Below are positions 15,568 through 26,924 of a DNA stretch of 64,000 nucleotides, in pieces. Positions within the stretch are counted from its first letter, which is position 1. Each line of letters begins with the position of its first letter. This DNA is from Paractinoplanes abujensis (lineage in GTDB: Bacteria; Actinomycetota; Actinomycetes; Mycobacteriales; Micromonosporaceae). Location of the stretch: positions 6,448,001 to 6,512,000 of the forward strand of contig NZ_JACHMF010000001.1 of NCBI RefSeq assembly GCF_014204895.1, read 5' to 3'. The notes under the pieces were generated by a model. That model searched no databases. It saw only the letters and a list, made by a program, of their open reading frames with translations, and was not told the DNA's origin. A program made the position numbers and the translations under genes.

Positions 15568-16773
15568 GTGATCGATGACCGCAAGGCTTTGCAGAAGCGG
15601 CTCGACCGGGCCACCGCGCACCTCGAGACGCCGGTCGCGGCCGTCGACCTGGCGGCCTTCGACGACAACGCCGATCAACTGGCCGCGCGCGCCCAGGGCA
15701 AGCCGCTGCGCGTGGCCAGCAAGTCGGTGCGCTGTCGGACGCTGCTGGAACGCGTTCTGGCCAGGCCCGGCTGGCAGGGTGTGATGGCGTACACGCTGCC
15801 CGAGGCGATCTGGCTCGTGCGCACCGGCCTGACCGATGACGTGCTGGTGGCGTATCCGACTGCCGACCGCACCGCGCTGCGCGAACTGACCTCCGACGCC
15901 AAGCTGGCCGACGCCATCTCGATCATGGTGGACCACCCGTCCCACCTCGATCTGGTGGATCAGGTCACTCCGCCGGGCGACCGCCCCGCCGTACGGCTGT
16001 GTCTGGATCTCGACTCCTCGTGGCGCCCGGCGGCCGCCCTGCACGTCGGGGTGCGCCGCTCCCCCGTCCACTCCGCCGGTCAGGCGTCGGCGCTGGCCCG
16101 CCGGATCACCGCGCGGCCCGGTTTCAAGCTGGTCGGGATGATGTCGTACGAGGCGCAGATCGCCGGCCTGGGTGACCTGCCGCCCGGGCAGGCCCTGCGG
16201 GGCCGCGCCATCCGCCTGATGCAGTCGCGCTCGTTCCCCGAGATCGTCCGCCGGCGGGGTGAGGCCGTGGCCGCCGTACGGGAGCACGCCGATCTGGAAT
16301 TCGTGAACGCGGGCGGCACGGGCAGCGTGGCCGCGACCGGAGCCGACCCGATGGTGACGGAGGTCACGGCGGGTTCCGGCCTGTACGGGCCGACGCTGTT
16401 CGACGCCTACTCGGCGTGGCGCCCCACCCCGGCCGCGTTCTTCGCGCTCAGCGTCGTGCGCCGCCCGGCGCCGCGGATCGCCACGGTGCTCGGCGGCGGC
16501 TGGATCGCCTCGGGACCGGCCGAGACGTCCCGGCAGCCCACACCCTGGCTGCCCGCGGGCCTGAAGTTCAAGGCCGACGAGGGGCCCGGCGAGGTGCAGA
16601 CCCCGCTGGTCGGCGCGGTGGCCGACACGCTGCGGCCCGGCGATCGGGTCTGGTTCCGTCACGCCAAGGCCGGCGAGCTGTGCGAGCACGTCAACGAGTT
16701 GCAGCTGGTCGACGGCGAGTCAGCGACGCCGGCCCCGACGTACCGAGGGGAAGGTCATGCCTGGCTCGGCTGA
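15568..16773 (+). CDS. PLP-dependent amino acid deaminase/aldolase (alanine racemase fold)
   Basis: 401 residues with an alanine-racemase-type N-terminal barrel: TPVAAVDLAAFDDNADQLA, then the PLP lysine in LRVASKSVRC (about residue 50). Glycine-rich phosphate-binding sequence NAGGTGSVAAT lies near 255. The C-terminal part (VLGGGWIASG to the HAKAGELCEHVNEL motif) matches the metal-binding D-serine dehydratase/D-threonine aldolase C-domain, with a His/Cys pair. It probably acts on a D-hydroxy amino acid; the exact substrate is not readable. GTG 15568 lies 6 nt after a TACGGT -10-like box (15556-15561), implying leaderless expression. Confidence 0.82.
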   Translation: MIDDRKALQKRLDRATAHLETPVAAVDLAAFDDNADQLAARAQGKPLRVASKSVRCRTLLERVLARPGWQGVMAYTLPEAIWLVRTGLTDDVLVAYPTADRTALRELTSDAKLADAISIMVDHPSHLDLVDQVTPPGDRPAVRLCLDLDSSWRPAAALHVGVRRSPVHSAGQASALARRITARPGFKLVGMMSYEAQIAGLGDLPPGQALRGRAIRLMQSRSFPEIVRRRGEAVAAVREHADLEFVNAGGTGSVAATGADPMVTEVTAGSGLYGPTLFDAYSAWRPTPAAFFALSVVRRPAPRIATVLGGGWIASGPAETSRQPTPWLPAGLKFKADEGPGEVQTPLVGAVADTLRPGDRVWFRHAKAGELCEHVNELQLVDGESATPAPTYRGEGHAWLG

Positions 16774-16777
16774 TCTC

Positions 16778-17407
16778 TCAGTTCGTCACGTGCCGGTGCA
16801 GATACTCCCGGATCAGCGCCTTGGCCTCGGTCAGCACGGCCTCGTCGCCGCCTTGGTCGCGCCGGAAGGCCAGCTTGATCAGCGCGTCGGCCGCCTCCAC
16901 CGAGATCTCCAGCGAGAACCGCAGCCGCTGCCGGTCCATCAGCTGGAACTGGTCGACCAGCAGCTCGGCCAGGCGCTCGGCGATGACCGCGTTGTTGTCG
17001 CGTTCGACGTCGAGCAGGTGCACGTCGACCACGTCACCGAAGTGCAGCGTGCGGAAACCGGGCACCGAGCGGTGCATGTGAATGAAGATGTCGATCGCCG
17101 CGTCGACGCCGTCCCACCAGTGGGCGAACGTCTCGCTGCCGAACCGGTCGGACAGGCCCTGCAGGTACGCATCCATGTTGCGCATGGCCAGCGCCTGGAC
17201 GATCGCCCTCTTGTCGGGGAAGAACTGGTAGACCGAGCCGATGGCGACCTCGGCCCGCTCGGCCAGAAGCGTCGTGGTCAGGCCCTCATAGCCGACCTCG
17301 TCCACGAGCTCGGCACAGGCGTCGAGCATGCGCTGGACCCGGGCAACGCTTCTGCCCTGCACCGGGACACGCCGCAGCGGCCCGGTGGTGACGGTTGGTG
17401 TCGACAC
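16778..17407 (-). CDS. TetR-family transcriptional regulator
   Basis: 209 residues. The N-terminal helix-turn-helix is clear (RVQRMLDACAELVDEVGYEG, then TTTLLAERAEVAIGSVYQFF and the conserved PDKRAIVQAL). The C-terminal ligand domain is not specific. GTG 17407 is chosen because GAGAGGGAG precedes it; the frame remains open upstream but without a ribosome site and into the divergent promoter. It is divergently transcribed from the sugar-lactone oxidase gene with 114 nt between, so it probably represses that gene and itself. It ends 4 nt from the convergent PLP-enzyme gene. Confidence 0.88.
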   Translation of the reverse strand: MSTPTVTTGPLRRVPVQGRSVARVQRMLDACAELVDEVGYEGLTTTLLAERAEVAIGSVYQFFPDKRAIVQALAMRNMDAYLQGLSDRFGSETFAHWWDGVDAAIDIFIHMHRSVPGFRTLHFGDVVDVHLLDVERDNNAVIAERLAELLVDQFQLMDRQRLRFSLEISVEAADALIKLAFRRDQGGDEAVLTEAKALIREYLHRHVTN

Positions 17408-17521
17408 GCGTCGCCACTCCCTCTCAGCAGTGATAATCGGAACGTTACTCGGATCAACGAGCGAGGCGCATCGACGGGACGCGCGGTGGGTCTGTCCGCT
17501 CGTACGGAGGACAAAGGCTGA

Positions 17522-18823
17522 ATGACTACCCCCCGGAACGCCCGTCGCTGGATCAATTGGGGCGGCAACCAGCAATCACTCGCTGTCGACGTCCTGACCC
17601 CTGGCACTGTTGACGAGGTCGTCGGCCACGTCAAGGAGGCGTCGGAAACCGGACGCCGGGTCAAGGTCGTCGGCAGCGGTCACTCGTTCACCGACATCGC
17701 GGTCGCGAACGACCAGCGGATGCTCCTGCACCAGCTGACCGATCTCGTCTCGGTCGACGGCCCGCTGGTGACGGTGCAGGCCGGGATGCCGCTCTGGAAA
17801 CTCAACGAACTGCTGGCCCAGCACGGTCTGGCCATGCCCAACCTGGGCGACATCGACGCACAGACGATCTCCGGCGCGATCTCCACCGGCACGCACGGCA
17901 CCGGCGAGAACCACTGCACGCTGGCCACCTGTGTCGAGGCCGTGAAGCTGGTCACCGCGGCCGGCGAGGTGCTCGAGGTCGGGAAGAACGACGAGATCTT
18001 CCCCGCGGTACGGCTGGGGCTGGGCGCACTGGGCATCCTCGTGGAGGTGACTCTCCGTTGCGTGCCGGCGTTCACGCTGCTGGCCGACGAGCGCCCGATG
18101 GCCCTGACCGACGTGCTGGCCGGTCTCGATGAGTGGATCCCGAGCAACGAGCACGTCGAGTTCTACTGGTATCCGTACACCGACCGGGCGCAGCTCAAAC
18201 GCAACAACAAGGTGGCCGAGAACGACCGCCCGCTGTCCGGCTTCCGGGGCTGGATGGACGACGAGTTCCTGGCCAACACGGTCTGGCAGGGCGTCTGCAA
18301 CCTCGGCCGGCGGGTCCCGGCGATCGTGCCCACGGTGCAGTCGATCGCGGCGCGCGCGCTCACCGCCCGCACGTACACCGAGCGCTCGGACCGGGTCTTC
18401 TGCACGCCGCGGCGGGTGCACTTCACCGAGATGGAGTACGAGATCCCGCGGGAGGCGCTGCCCGAGGTGCTCGACGCGCTGCCGCGGATCATCGACGGGC
18501 TGCCGTTCAAGGTTCAGTTCCCGGTCGAGGTGCGGTTCACCGGCCCCGACGACGTGTGGCTCTCGCACGGTTACGGCCGCGAGTCGGCGTACGTGGCGGT
18601 GCACCAGTTCACCGGCGCACCCTACGAGCCCTACTTCCGGGCGTTCGAGGCGGTCTGCCGGCCGCTCGGCGGGCGGCCGCACTGGGGCAAACTGCACTAC
18701 CGTACGGCCGAGGACCTGCGCCCGGTCTACCCGAAGTTCGACGACTTCGTGGCCGTGCGCGACCGCATCGACCCGGCCCGGGTCTTCACCAACGACTACC
18801 TGGACCGGGTGCTCGGGGCCTGA
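17522..18823 (+). CDS. FAD-linked D-arabinono-1,4-lactone/alditol oxidase family protein
   Basis: 433 residues of the aldonolactone-oxidase (ALO) subgroup of VAO flavoproteins. The FAD-binding PP-loop is VVGSGHSFTDIA (about 50-61) with typical followers GDIDAQTISGAISTGTHGTG (about 118). The C-terminal ALO motif HWGKLH (about 380) is present. The residue usually bonded covalently to FAD in this family is the His in GSGHS. It would oxidise a sugar lactone or polyol with O2. Actinomycete relatives include alditol oxidase and mycobacterial L-gulono-lactone dehydrogenase; which applies here cannot be read. Its stop directly abuts the stop of topA (0 nt gap, convergent). Confidence 0.87.
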   Translation: MTTPRNARRWINWGGNQQSLAVDVLTPGTVDEVVGHVKEASETGRRVKVVGSGHSFTDIAVANDQRMLLHQLTDLVSVDGPLVTVQAGMPLWKLNELLAQHGLAMPNLGDIDAQTISGAISTGTHGTGENHCTLATCVEAVKLVTAAGEVLEVGKNDEIFPAVRLGLGALGILVEVTLRCVPAFTLLADERPMALTDVLAGLDEWIPSNEHVEFYWYPYTDRAQLKRNNKVAENDRPLSGFRGWMDDEFLANTVWQGVCNLGRRVPAIVPTVQSIAARALTARTYTERSDRVFCTPRRVHFTEMEYEIPREALPEVLDALPRIIDGLPFKVQFPVEVRFTGPDDVWLSHGYGRESAYVAVHQFTGAPYEPYFRAFEAVCRPLGGRPHWGKLHYRTAEDLRPVYPKFDDFVAVRDRIDPARVFTNDYLDRVLGA

Positions 18824-21652
<2,829 letters not shown>

Positions 21653-21891
21653 GGCACTCCCAAACTTCGACACTCACGCGTTCCGCCCTCATTCGGGGGT
21701 TTCGCCTTCTGCTTTCCGCCTCGGTCGGGCTGAGCCTCGGCTGAACACAGACTTTCAACGTAACGCGCCGGATGAGTCAACATTCCCCGGCAGGCCCGGA
21801 GTCGGATGGTAACGGTCCGGCCACCGTATGCCTCCGACGGCGACACCGTACACCGGGAACCTGCTGTCGTGTCGCACACAATCCAGGAAGA

Positions 21892-22767
21892 TCACGCAGC
21901 CGCGCCGCCGGGCCAGAGGCTTTCGGGGGCCGCCGCGGGGCGCTCCCCCACCAGCTCAGCGAGGCGCTTGACCCGCCTCTTGCCGGCGATCAGGTAGCGC
22001 CGGCCGTCGTCGCTGACACGCCCGGCCAGACCGGCCCGGACCAGCGCGGCATCGATCTCCGTGACGTCCTTGGCGGGGTCGAGGCCGAGCGCGTAACCAC
22101 CCGGGACGGGCTCACCGGCCGCGGCCACCCAGAGACGCAACCGCGGGCCGCTGAGAAAGAGCTGTGAAGCCGCCTGAGGCCAGGCCTGAGCAAGACCGTT
22201 CAACCGGCGGGAGTACGCGGTGAGAACCTCGAACCGCGGGCCGGGCGGCTCGGGTTCCTCCTCGTCAGAGACGGTCTCGGGCTCGGCTCGCCCATCGAGG
22301 ACGGGCTCGTCGTCCGGTACGCTTTCCGTCGGCTCGTCGGACATTTCCGGTTTGGTGGCTTGCGCCGGACCTTCGGCGTCGCCGTCGAGCTCCGGAATCG
22401 CGTCGTCCTCCAACGGCGCATACACGACATCTCGTACGGGGGAAGGGTCTTGATCTTGAAGGGGCCGCCAGTTGACCACCAGGCCCCGGATGACGAGCTC
22501 GGCCACCAGCACGTGCACCCGCCAGGCGGCATCGACCGGCACCAGCACGCGGGCCGTGCCGCCCATCCGCCCCAGCACCCCCGGCCCGGCCAGCAACCCC
22601 GCCAGGTCGGCGGGCGACGGCTCGATGGTCTCGGCCCCGAAGAACGGCAGCTGACGCCCGGCCTCCGACGGCGGCGGGTCGGCGCGCGGGGCCGAGGGAC
22701 GTTTGGCAGCCGGAACCGGCGCGGGCAGCACCTCGCGCGGGATCAGCGGCCACCCCGTCTCGGTCAT
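21892..22767 (-). CDS. Conserved actinobacterial protein of unknown function
   Basis: 291 residues, no signal peptide or membrane helix. An N-terminal Pro/Ala segment is followed by a mixed alpha/beta region (EPSPADLAGLLAGPGVLGRM, then VDAAWRVHVLVAELVIRGLV), a very acidic low-complexity linker (about 145-190) and a C-terminal part with helix-turn-helix-like spacing (VTEIDAALVRAGLAGRVSDD, ending KRRVKRLAELVGERP). ATG 22767 follows the stop of the upstream lipoprotein gene by 1 nt (TGAGATG), so the two are co-transcribed. Position between hppA and topA is conserved, as I recall, in related actinomycetes. I cannot assign a role. Confidence 0.75.
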   Translation of the reverse strand: MTETGWPLIPREVLPAPVPAAKRPSAPRADPPPSEAGRQLPFFGAETIEPSPADLAGLLAGPGVLGRMGGTARVLVPVDAAWRVHVLVAELVIRGLVVNWRPLQDQDPSPVRDVVYAPLEDDAIPELDGDAEGPAQATKPEMSDEPTESVPDDEPVLDGRAEPETVSDEEEPEPPGPRFEVLTAYSRRLNGLAQAWPQAASQLFLSGPRLRLWVAAAGEPVPGGYALGLDPAKDVTEIDAALVRAGLAGRVSDDGRRYLIAGKRRVKRLAELVGERPAAAPESLWPGGAAA

Positions 22768-22768
22768 C

Positions 22769-23335
22769 TCACCGGCACTCGGGCACTTCGTCGAAGGCGG
22801 CCTTGAGCTCGCTCGAGCTGAGCTTGCTGGTGTCCAGGCCGCTCGCCTGATAGTCGGTCTGCAACTGCTGCACGACCTGGGAGACCTGCTGATAGAAGGT
22901 CTGGGCGGGCGCCGTCGGGAGCACCTCGATCCCGCTCCTGGCCTTCGCGTAGGCATCGCGCGTGGCGGCCAGCGATCCGCTGAAACCGTCGGCGATCCGC
23001 TCGCCGTCGTCGACGTCGGGCACCCCGGCCTTGACCACCCCGGCCCGCGCCTTCTCGCTGGCGTCGGCCGCCCCGCCGAACAGTCGCATCAGGTTTTCCT
23101 TGGCCTGGCCGGGGGTGGTGGCGGTGTCCATCTGCTGCTGGGTGCGCGTCGTGAGGGAGCCGATCTCGCTGCGCCACGGCTCGAGAGTGGTGCACACCGA
23201 GGCCGCCCAGGCGCGGGCGCTGTGCGAGGAGGAACAGGCGGCGAGGGATGTGGCGAGCGCGAGAACGACAAGCAGAACGAGGGGTCGGGCCGGGCGCATG
23301 GGAAGCAGCGTACGGGCATGGTCCGACAACCTCAT
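22769..23335 (-). CDS. Secreted lipoprotein, function unknown
   Basis: 188 residues. After a short basic start comes a hydrophobic stretch and the lipobox SLAACSSS, giving a mature protein anchored through Cys34. The mature part is helical, with Gln/Ala-rich heptads (FYQQVSQVVQQLQTDYQASG) and two further Cys (CTTLEPW and the terminal PECR) that may form a disulfide. The start may instead be the internal ATG at 23299 (MRPARPLVLL), which gives a more standard signal peptide; neither has a good ribosome site. It forms a two-gene operon with the downstream protein of unknown function. Confidence 0.8.
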   Translation of the reverse strand: MRLSDHARTLLPMRPARPLVLLVVLALATSLAACSSSHSARAWAASVCTTLEPWRSEIGSLTTRTQQQMDTATTPGQAKENLMRLFGGAADASEKARAGVVKAGVPDVDDGERIADGFSGSLAATRDAYAKARSGIEVLPTAPAQTFYQQVSQVVQQLQTDYQASGLDTSKLSSSELKAAFDEVPECR

Positions 23336-23390
23336 CTATGGTGCGGGGCACCCGGCTCGGCCAGGTGCCCCGCATCGGTGTCGATCAGCT

Positions 23391-25724
23391 TCAGGCGGTG
23401 ACCTTCTCGGTCGGCGTGGAGCTGTTGGTGGGGGTGTCGTCACCCATCGAGATGGGCTTGCGCTTGCTCCAGACCACCGCGCCGGCGATGATCGCCGCGG
23501 CCACGATCGCGATCGTGATGCGCAGCGGGTTGTTCTGGTCGTTGCCGATGCTCCAGGCCACCACGGCCGGGGCGATCAGCAGCGAGACCAGGTTCATCAC
23601 CTTGATCAGCGGGTTGATGGCCGGGCCCGCGGTGTCCTTGAACGGGTCACCCACGGTGTCGCCGATGACCGTGGCCTCGTGCGCCTCGGAGCCCTTGCCG
23701 CCGAAGTTGCCGTCCTCGACCAGCTTCTTGGCGTTGTCCCAGGCCCCACCGGAGTTGGACAGGAAGACCGCCATCAGCGTGCCGGTGCCGATCGCACCGG
23801 CCAGGTAGGACGCGAGCGCACCGGCGCCGAGGCCGAAGCCGACGGCGATCGGCGCCATGATCGCCAGCAGACCGGGGGTGAGCAGCTCGCGCTGCGCGTC
23901 CCGGGTGCAGATGTCGACCACGCGGCCGTACTCGGGCCGCTGGGTGCGGTCCATGATGCCGGGGAACTCGCGGAACTGGCGGCGGACCTCCATGACGACC
24001 GCGCCCGCCGAACGGGACACGGCGTTGATGGCCAGGCCGGAGAAGAGGAACACCACGGCCGCGCCGACCAGCAGGCCGACCAGGTTGCGCGGGTTGGCGA
24101 TGTTGAGCAGGCCGAGGATCTCGTTGCCGACCTGACCGGGGTCGACCCCGGCGTCGGCCAGCGAGGTGGCCAGGCTGTTGGTGTACGAGCCGAACAGCGC
24201 GGTCGCGGCGAGCACGGCCGTCGCAATCGCGATGCCCTTGGTGATGGCCTTGGTGGTGTTGCCGACCGCGTCGAGCTCGGTCAGGATCTGCGCGCCCTTC
24301 TCGTCGACGTCGCCGGACATCTCGGCGATGCCCTGCGCGTTGTCCGAGATCGGGCCGAAGGTGTCCATGGCGACGATGACGCCGACGGTGGTCAGCAGGC
24401 CGGTGCCGGCGAGCGCGACGGCGAACAGCGACAGGGTGAGCGACGAGCCACCCAGCAGGAACGCGCCGAACACGCCGGCGCCGAGCAGCAGCGCCGAGTA
24501 GACCGCGGACTCGAGGCCCACGCTGATGCCGGCCAGCACGACGGTGGCCGCACCGGTCTGCGACGACTTGCCGATGTCCTGCACCGGGCGCCGGTTGGTC
24601 TCGGTGAAGTAGCCGGTCAGCGCCTGGATGGCGGCGGCCAGCACGATGCCGATGACGACCGCGCCGACCGCGATCCAGCGCGGGTCCTTGCCGCTGGCCA
24701 GGATGTCGGCCGCGATGCCCTCGTCGTTGAAGCCCTGGAACGTGGACGGCAGGTAGACGAAGCTGACCACCGCGACCGCGACCGCGGCGACGGCCGCGGA
24801 GATGTAGAACGCCCGGTTGATGGCGGTGAGACCGTTGCGGTCGCTCGGCCGCAGCCGGGTGATGAAGACGCCCAGGATGGCGATGACGACACCGACCGTC
24901 GACACGATCAGCGGGAAGATCAGACCGTCCTGACCGAACGCCGCCGAACCCAGGATCAGCGCGGCGACCAGGGTCACGGCGTACGACTCGAAGAGGTCGG
25001 CCGCCATGCCGGCGCAGTCACCGACGTTGTCGCCCACGTTGTCGGCGATCGTCGCGGCGTTGCGCGGGTCGTCCTCGGGGATGCCCTGTTCGACCTTGCC
25101 GACCAGGTCGGCGCCGACGTCGGCGGCCTTGGTGAAGATGCCGCCGCCGACCCGCATGAACATGGCCAGCAGCGCGGCGCCGAAACCGAAGCCCTCGAGC
25201 ACCGTCGGGGCGTCGCCGCGGAAGATCAGCACGACGAGCGCGCCGCCGAACAGGCCCAGGCCGACGGTGAGGAAGCCGACCACACCACCGGTGCGGAAGG
25301 CGATGCCCATCGCGGTCTCGCGACCGCCGTTCTCGCCCGCCGCCGCGGCCACCCGCAGGTTGGCCCGGGTGGCGAGCGCCATGCCCGCGCCGCCGATGAA
25401 CGAGCTGAACACCGCGCCGACGATGAAGAACAGCGAGCGTCCGATCTTGACCCAGACCTCGTTGTCGGTGTCGTGCACCGGCAGGAGGAAGAGCAGGACG
25501 ACCGCGATCACCACGAAGATGGCGAGGGTCTTGAACTGGCGGAACAGGTAGGCCGACGCGCCTTCTTGGACGGCTCCGGCGATCTCCTGCATGTTTTTCG
25601 TGCCCCGGCCGGCCTTGAGAACCGACTGGACGAACATCGCCGCGAAGCCCAGCGCGATGAGCGCGAAGACCAGGGCGACGATGACAAATGTGACGTTAGA
25701 ACCGCTTAATGAGGTCCCGGACAT
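23391..25724 (-). CDS. hppA: K+-independent membrane-bound H+-pyrophosphatase
   Basis: 777 residues with about 15-16 membrane helices. PPi/Mg binding motifs: DVGADLVGKVE, then DDPRNAATIADNVGDNVGDC (about 220-240), plus the C-terminal SNSGGAWDNAKK and GDTVGDPFKDTAGPAINPL. The signature GNTTKAITKG (about 490) has Lys where K+-dependent enzymes have Ala, which predicts a potassium-independent proton pump. It hydrolyses PPi and pumps H+ across the cytoplasmic membrane. ATG 25724 is chosen for AGGAGG upstream; the longer frame lacks a ribosome site. It is monocistronic, next to the BldG/anti-sigma pair. Confidence 0.96.
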   Translation of the reverse strand: MSGTSLSGSNVTFVIVALVFALIALGFAAMFVQSVLKAGRGTKNMQEIAGAVQEGASAYLFRQFKTLAIFVVIAVVLLFLLPVHDTDNEVWVKIGRSLFFIVGAVFSSFIGGAGMALATRANLRVAAAAGENGGRETAMGIAFRTGGVVGFLTVGLGLFGGALVVLIFRGDAPTVLEGFGFGAALLAMFMRVGGGIFTKAADVGADLVGKVEQGIPEDDPRNAATIADNVGDNVGDCAGMAADLFESYAVTLVAALILGSAAFGQDGLIFPLIVSTVGVVIAILGVFITRLRPSDRNGLTAINRAFYISAAVAAVAVAVVSFVYLPSTFQGFNDEGIAADILASGKDPRWIAVGAVVIGIVLAAAIQALTGYFTETNRRPVQDIGKSSQTGAATVVLAGISVGLESAVYSALLLGAGVFGAFLLGGSSLTLSLFAVALAGTGLLTTVGVIVAMDTFGPISDNAQGIAEMSGDVDEKGAQILTELDAVGNTTKAITKGIAIATAVLAATALFGSYTNSLATSLADAGVDPGQVGNEILGLLNIANPRNLVGLLVGAAVVFLFSGLAINAVSRSAGAVVMEVRRQFREFPGIMDRTQRPEYGRVVDICTRDAQRELLTPGLLAIMAPIAVGFGLGAGALASYLAGAIGTGTLMAVFLSNSGGAWDNAKKLVEDGNFGGKGSEAHEATVIGDTVGDPFKDTAGPAINPLIKVMNLVSLLIAPAVVAWSIGNDQNNPLRITIAIVAAAIIAGAVVWSKRKPISMGDDTPTNSSTPTEKVTA

Positions 25725-25998
25725 CAATGTCCTCCTGTACACCGACCGCGCCCGGTTGCGGCGGACGTGACCACCCGGGCGCATCCCCGTCCAAGGGGAA
25801 ACGACAACTGGGTCCCGCGGCCGCGGGACCAGGAGCAGTAGCTGATAACTCGCGTACTGTATCGGCCGATCGTGGTGCTGGTCACACCTGAGTTCAGCCG
25901 TGTCGTGGTGATGTTTGCCGCTGTGTTAGCAGGCGGCTGCCGGGGTATGGACGGAGGTTGATATCGTCGCGGATTTGTCCAGTTTGTTTTAAGACCGC

Positions 25999-26436
25999 TC
26001 AGCGTCGCCGAACGGGCCACACCATCCGCACTTCGGTGCCCAGGCCGTCCTCGACCGGGCGTACCTGCAGGTCGTCGACGAATCCGGCGAGCAGGGCGAA
26101 ACCCACGCCGGTGGTGAGCGCCTCGTCGGTCAGCGACTCGTCAGCCAGCTCGTCGGGCGGCAGTTTCGCCAGGCCGACACTCGCCTCGATCGGGGCGTGG
26201 TCGATGACCCGTACGGAGTAGGCCTCCGAATCAGACATTTCGACGGTCACCAGATCGGCCAGACCGTACTGGTTGTGCAGGGCGACGGCGCGCGTGCAGG
26301 CCTCACCGATCGCCAGCCGGACCTCGTCCAGCAATTCCTCGGCGACCCCGGCGCGCCGGGCCACCGCAACACCGACCAGCCGTGCAGTACGAACGTGCAC
26401 GGGGGCGGGAGAGAAGGACAGCCGAACTGTCGCCAT
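25999..26436 (-). CDS. Anti-sigma factor / HATPase (RsbW-like), BldG partner
   Basis: 145 residues with the GHKL-ATPase fold of RsbW/SpoIIAB-like kinases: EVRLAIGEACTRAVALHNQY is the N-box helix (Glu/Ala substitutions at the usual Asn), and DEALTTGVGFALLAGFVDDL corresponds to the G2 box. The N-box departs from the E-x-x-x-N consensus, so kinase activity is not certain. ATG 26436 overlaps the TGA of the upstream STAS gene by 1 nt. The orthologous pair in Streptomyces coelicolor (SCO3548 beside BldG, SCO3549) forms an anti-sigma/antagonist partner switch; by context this gene does the same. No sigma factor is adjacent. Confidence 0.85.
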   Translation of the reverse strand: MATVRLSFSPAPVHVRTARLVGVAVARRAGVAEELLDEVRLAIGEACTRAVALHNQYGLADLVTVEMSDSEAYSVRVIDHAPIEASVGLAKLPPDELADESLTDEALTTGVGFALLAGFVDDLQVRPVEDGLGTEVRMVWPVRRR

Positions 26437-26792
26437 CACGAAGTCGCGCTGCCGTCGCTGTCTGCAGTGGCCGCCTCGATCGTGGGGAAGATCGGGAACA
26501 CCTGGTCGAGCGCCGTGATCCGGAAGATCTTGAGAAGAGCCTCCTTGGAGCACACGAGGCTGAACCGCCCGTTCGCCACACGCAGCCGCTTCATCGCGCC
26601 GACCAGCACACCGAGGCCGGTGGAGTCGAGGAACTCCACCCCGCCGAGGTCGACGACGACGCTGCGCACCCCCGAGTCGACCAGCTCCACGAGGCGCTCA
26701 CGCAACCTCGGAGCCGTGTAGACGTCGACCTCGCCGCCAACCTCGAGCACCGTGTGCTCGGCGACGGTCCTGGTCGCAAGGGACAGCTCCAT
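26436..26792 (-). CDS. bldG: BldG-like anti-sigma factor antagonist (STAS)
   Basis: 118 residues, a complete STAS domain: [40 protein letters not shown] and the phosphorylation site region [18 protein letters not shown] with a Ser in DSTG (about 58). A strong GAGGAGGAGC ribosome site supports ATG 26792; the longer frame is spurious. BldG in Streptomyces controls aerial growth and antibiotic production through reversible phosphorylation. The gene is coupled by a 1-nt overlap to its probable partner anti-sigma factor and divergent from the helicase gene. Confidence 0.9.
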   Translation of the reverse strand: MELSLATRTVAEHTVLEVGGEVDVYTAPRLRERLVELVDSGVRSVVVDLGGVEFLDSTGLGVLVGAMKRLRVANGRFSLVCSKEALLKIFRITALDQVFPIFPTIEAATADSDGSATS

Positions 26793-26924
26793 CGCTCCTC
26801 CTCCCTGCGGGGCACGCTGACTGACGGCCGATCTCCCCAGCGAATCTAACCATCGACCGGCAATCGGCCGACGTCCGGCTCCACCGTGGTACCCGTTTGA
26901 GGTTCCCGCCATTCGGGTGTCACA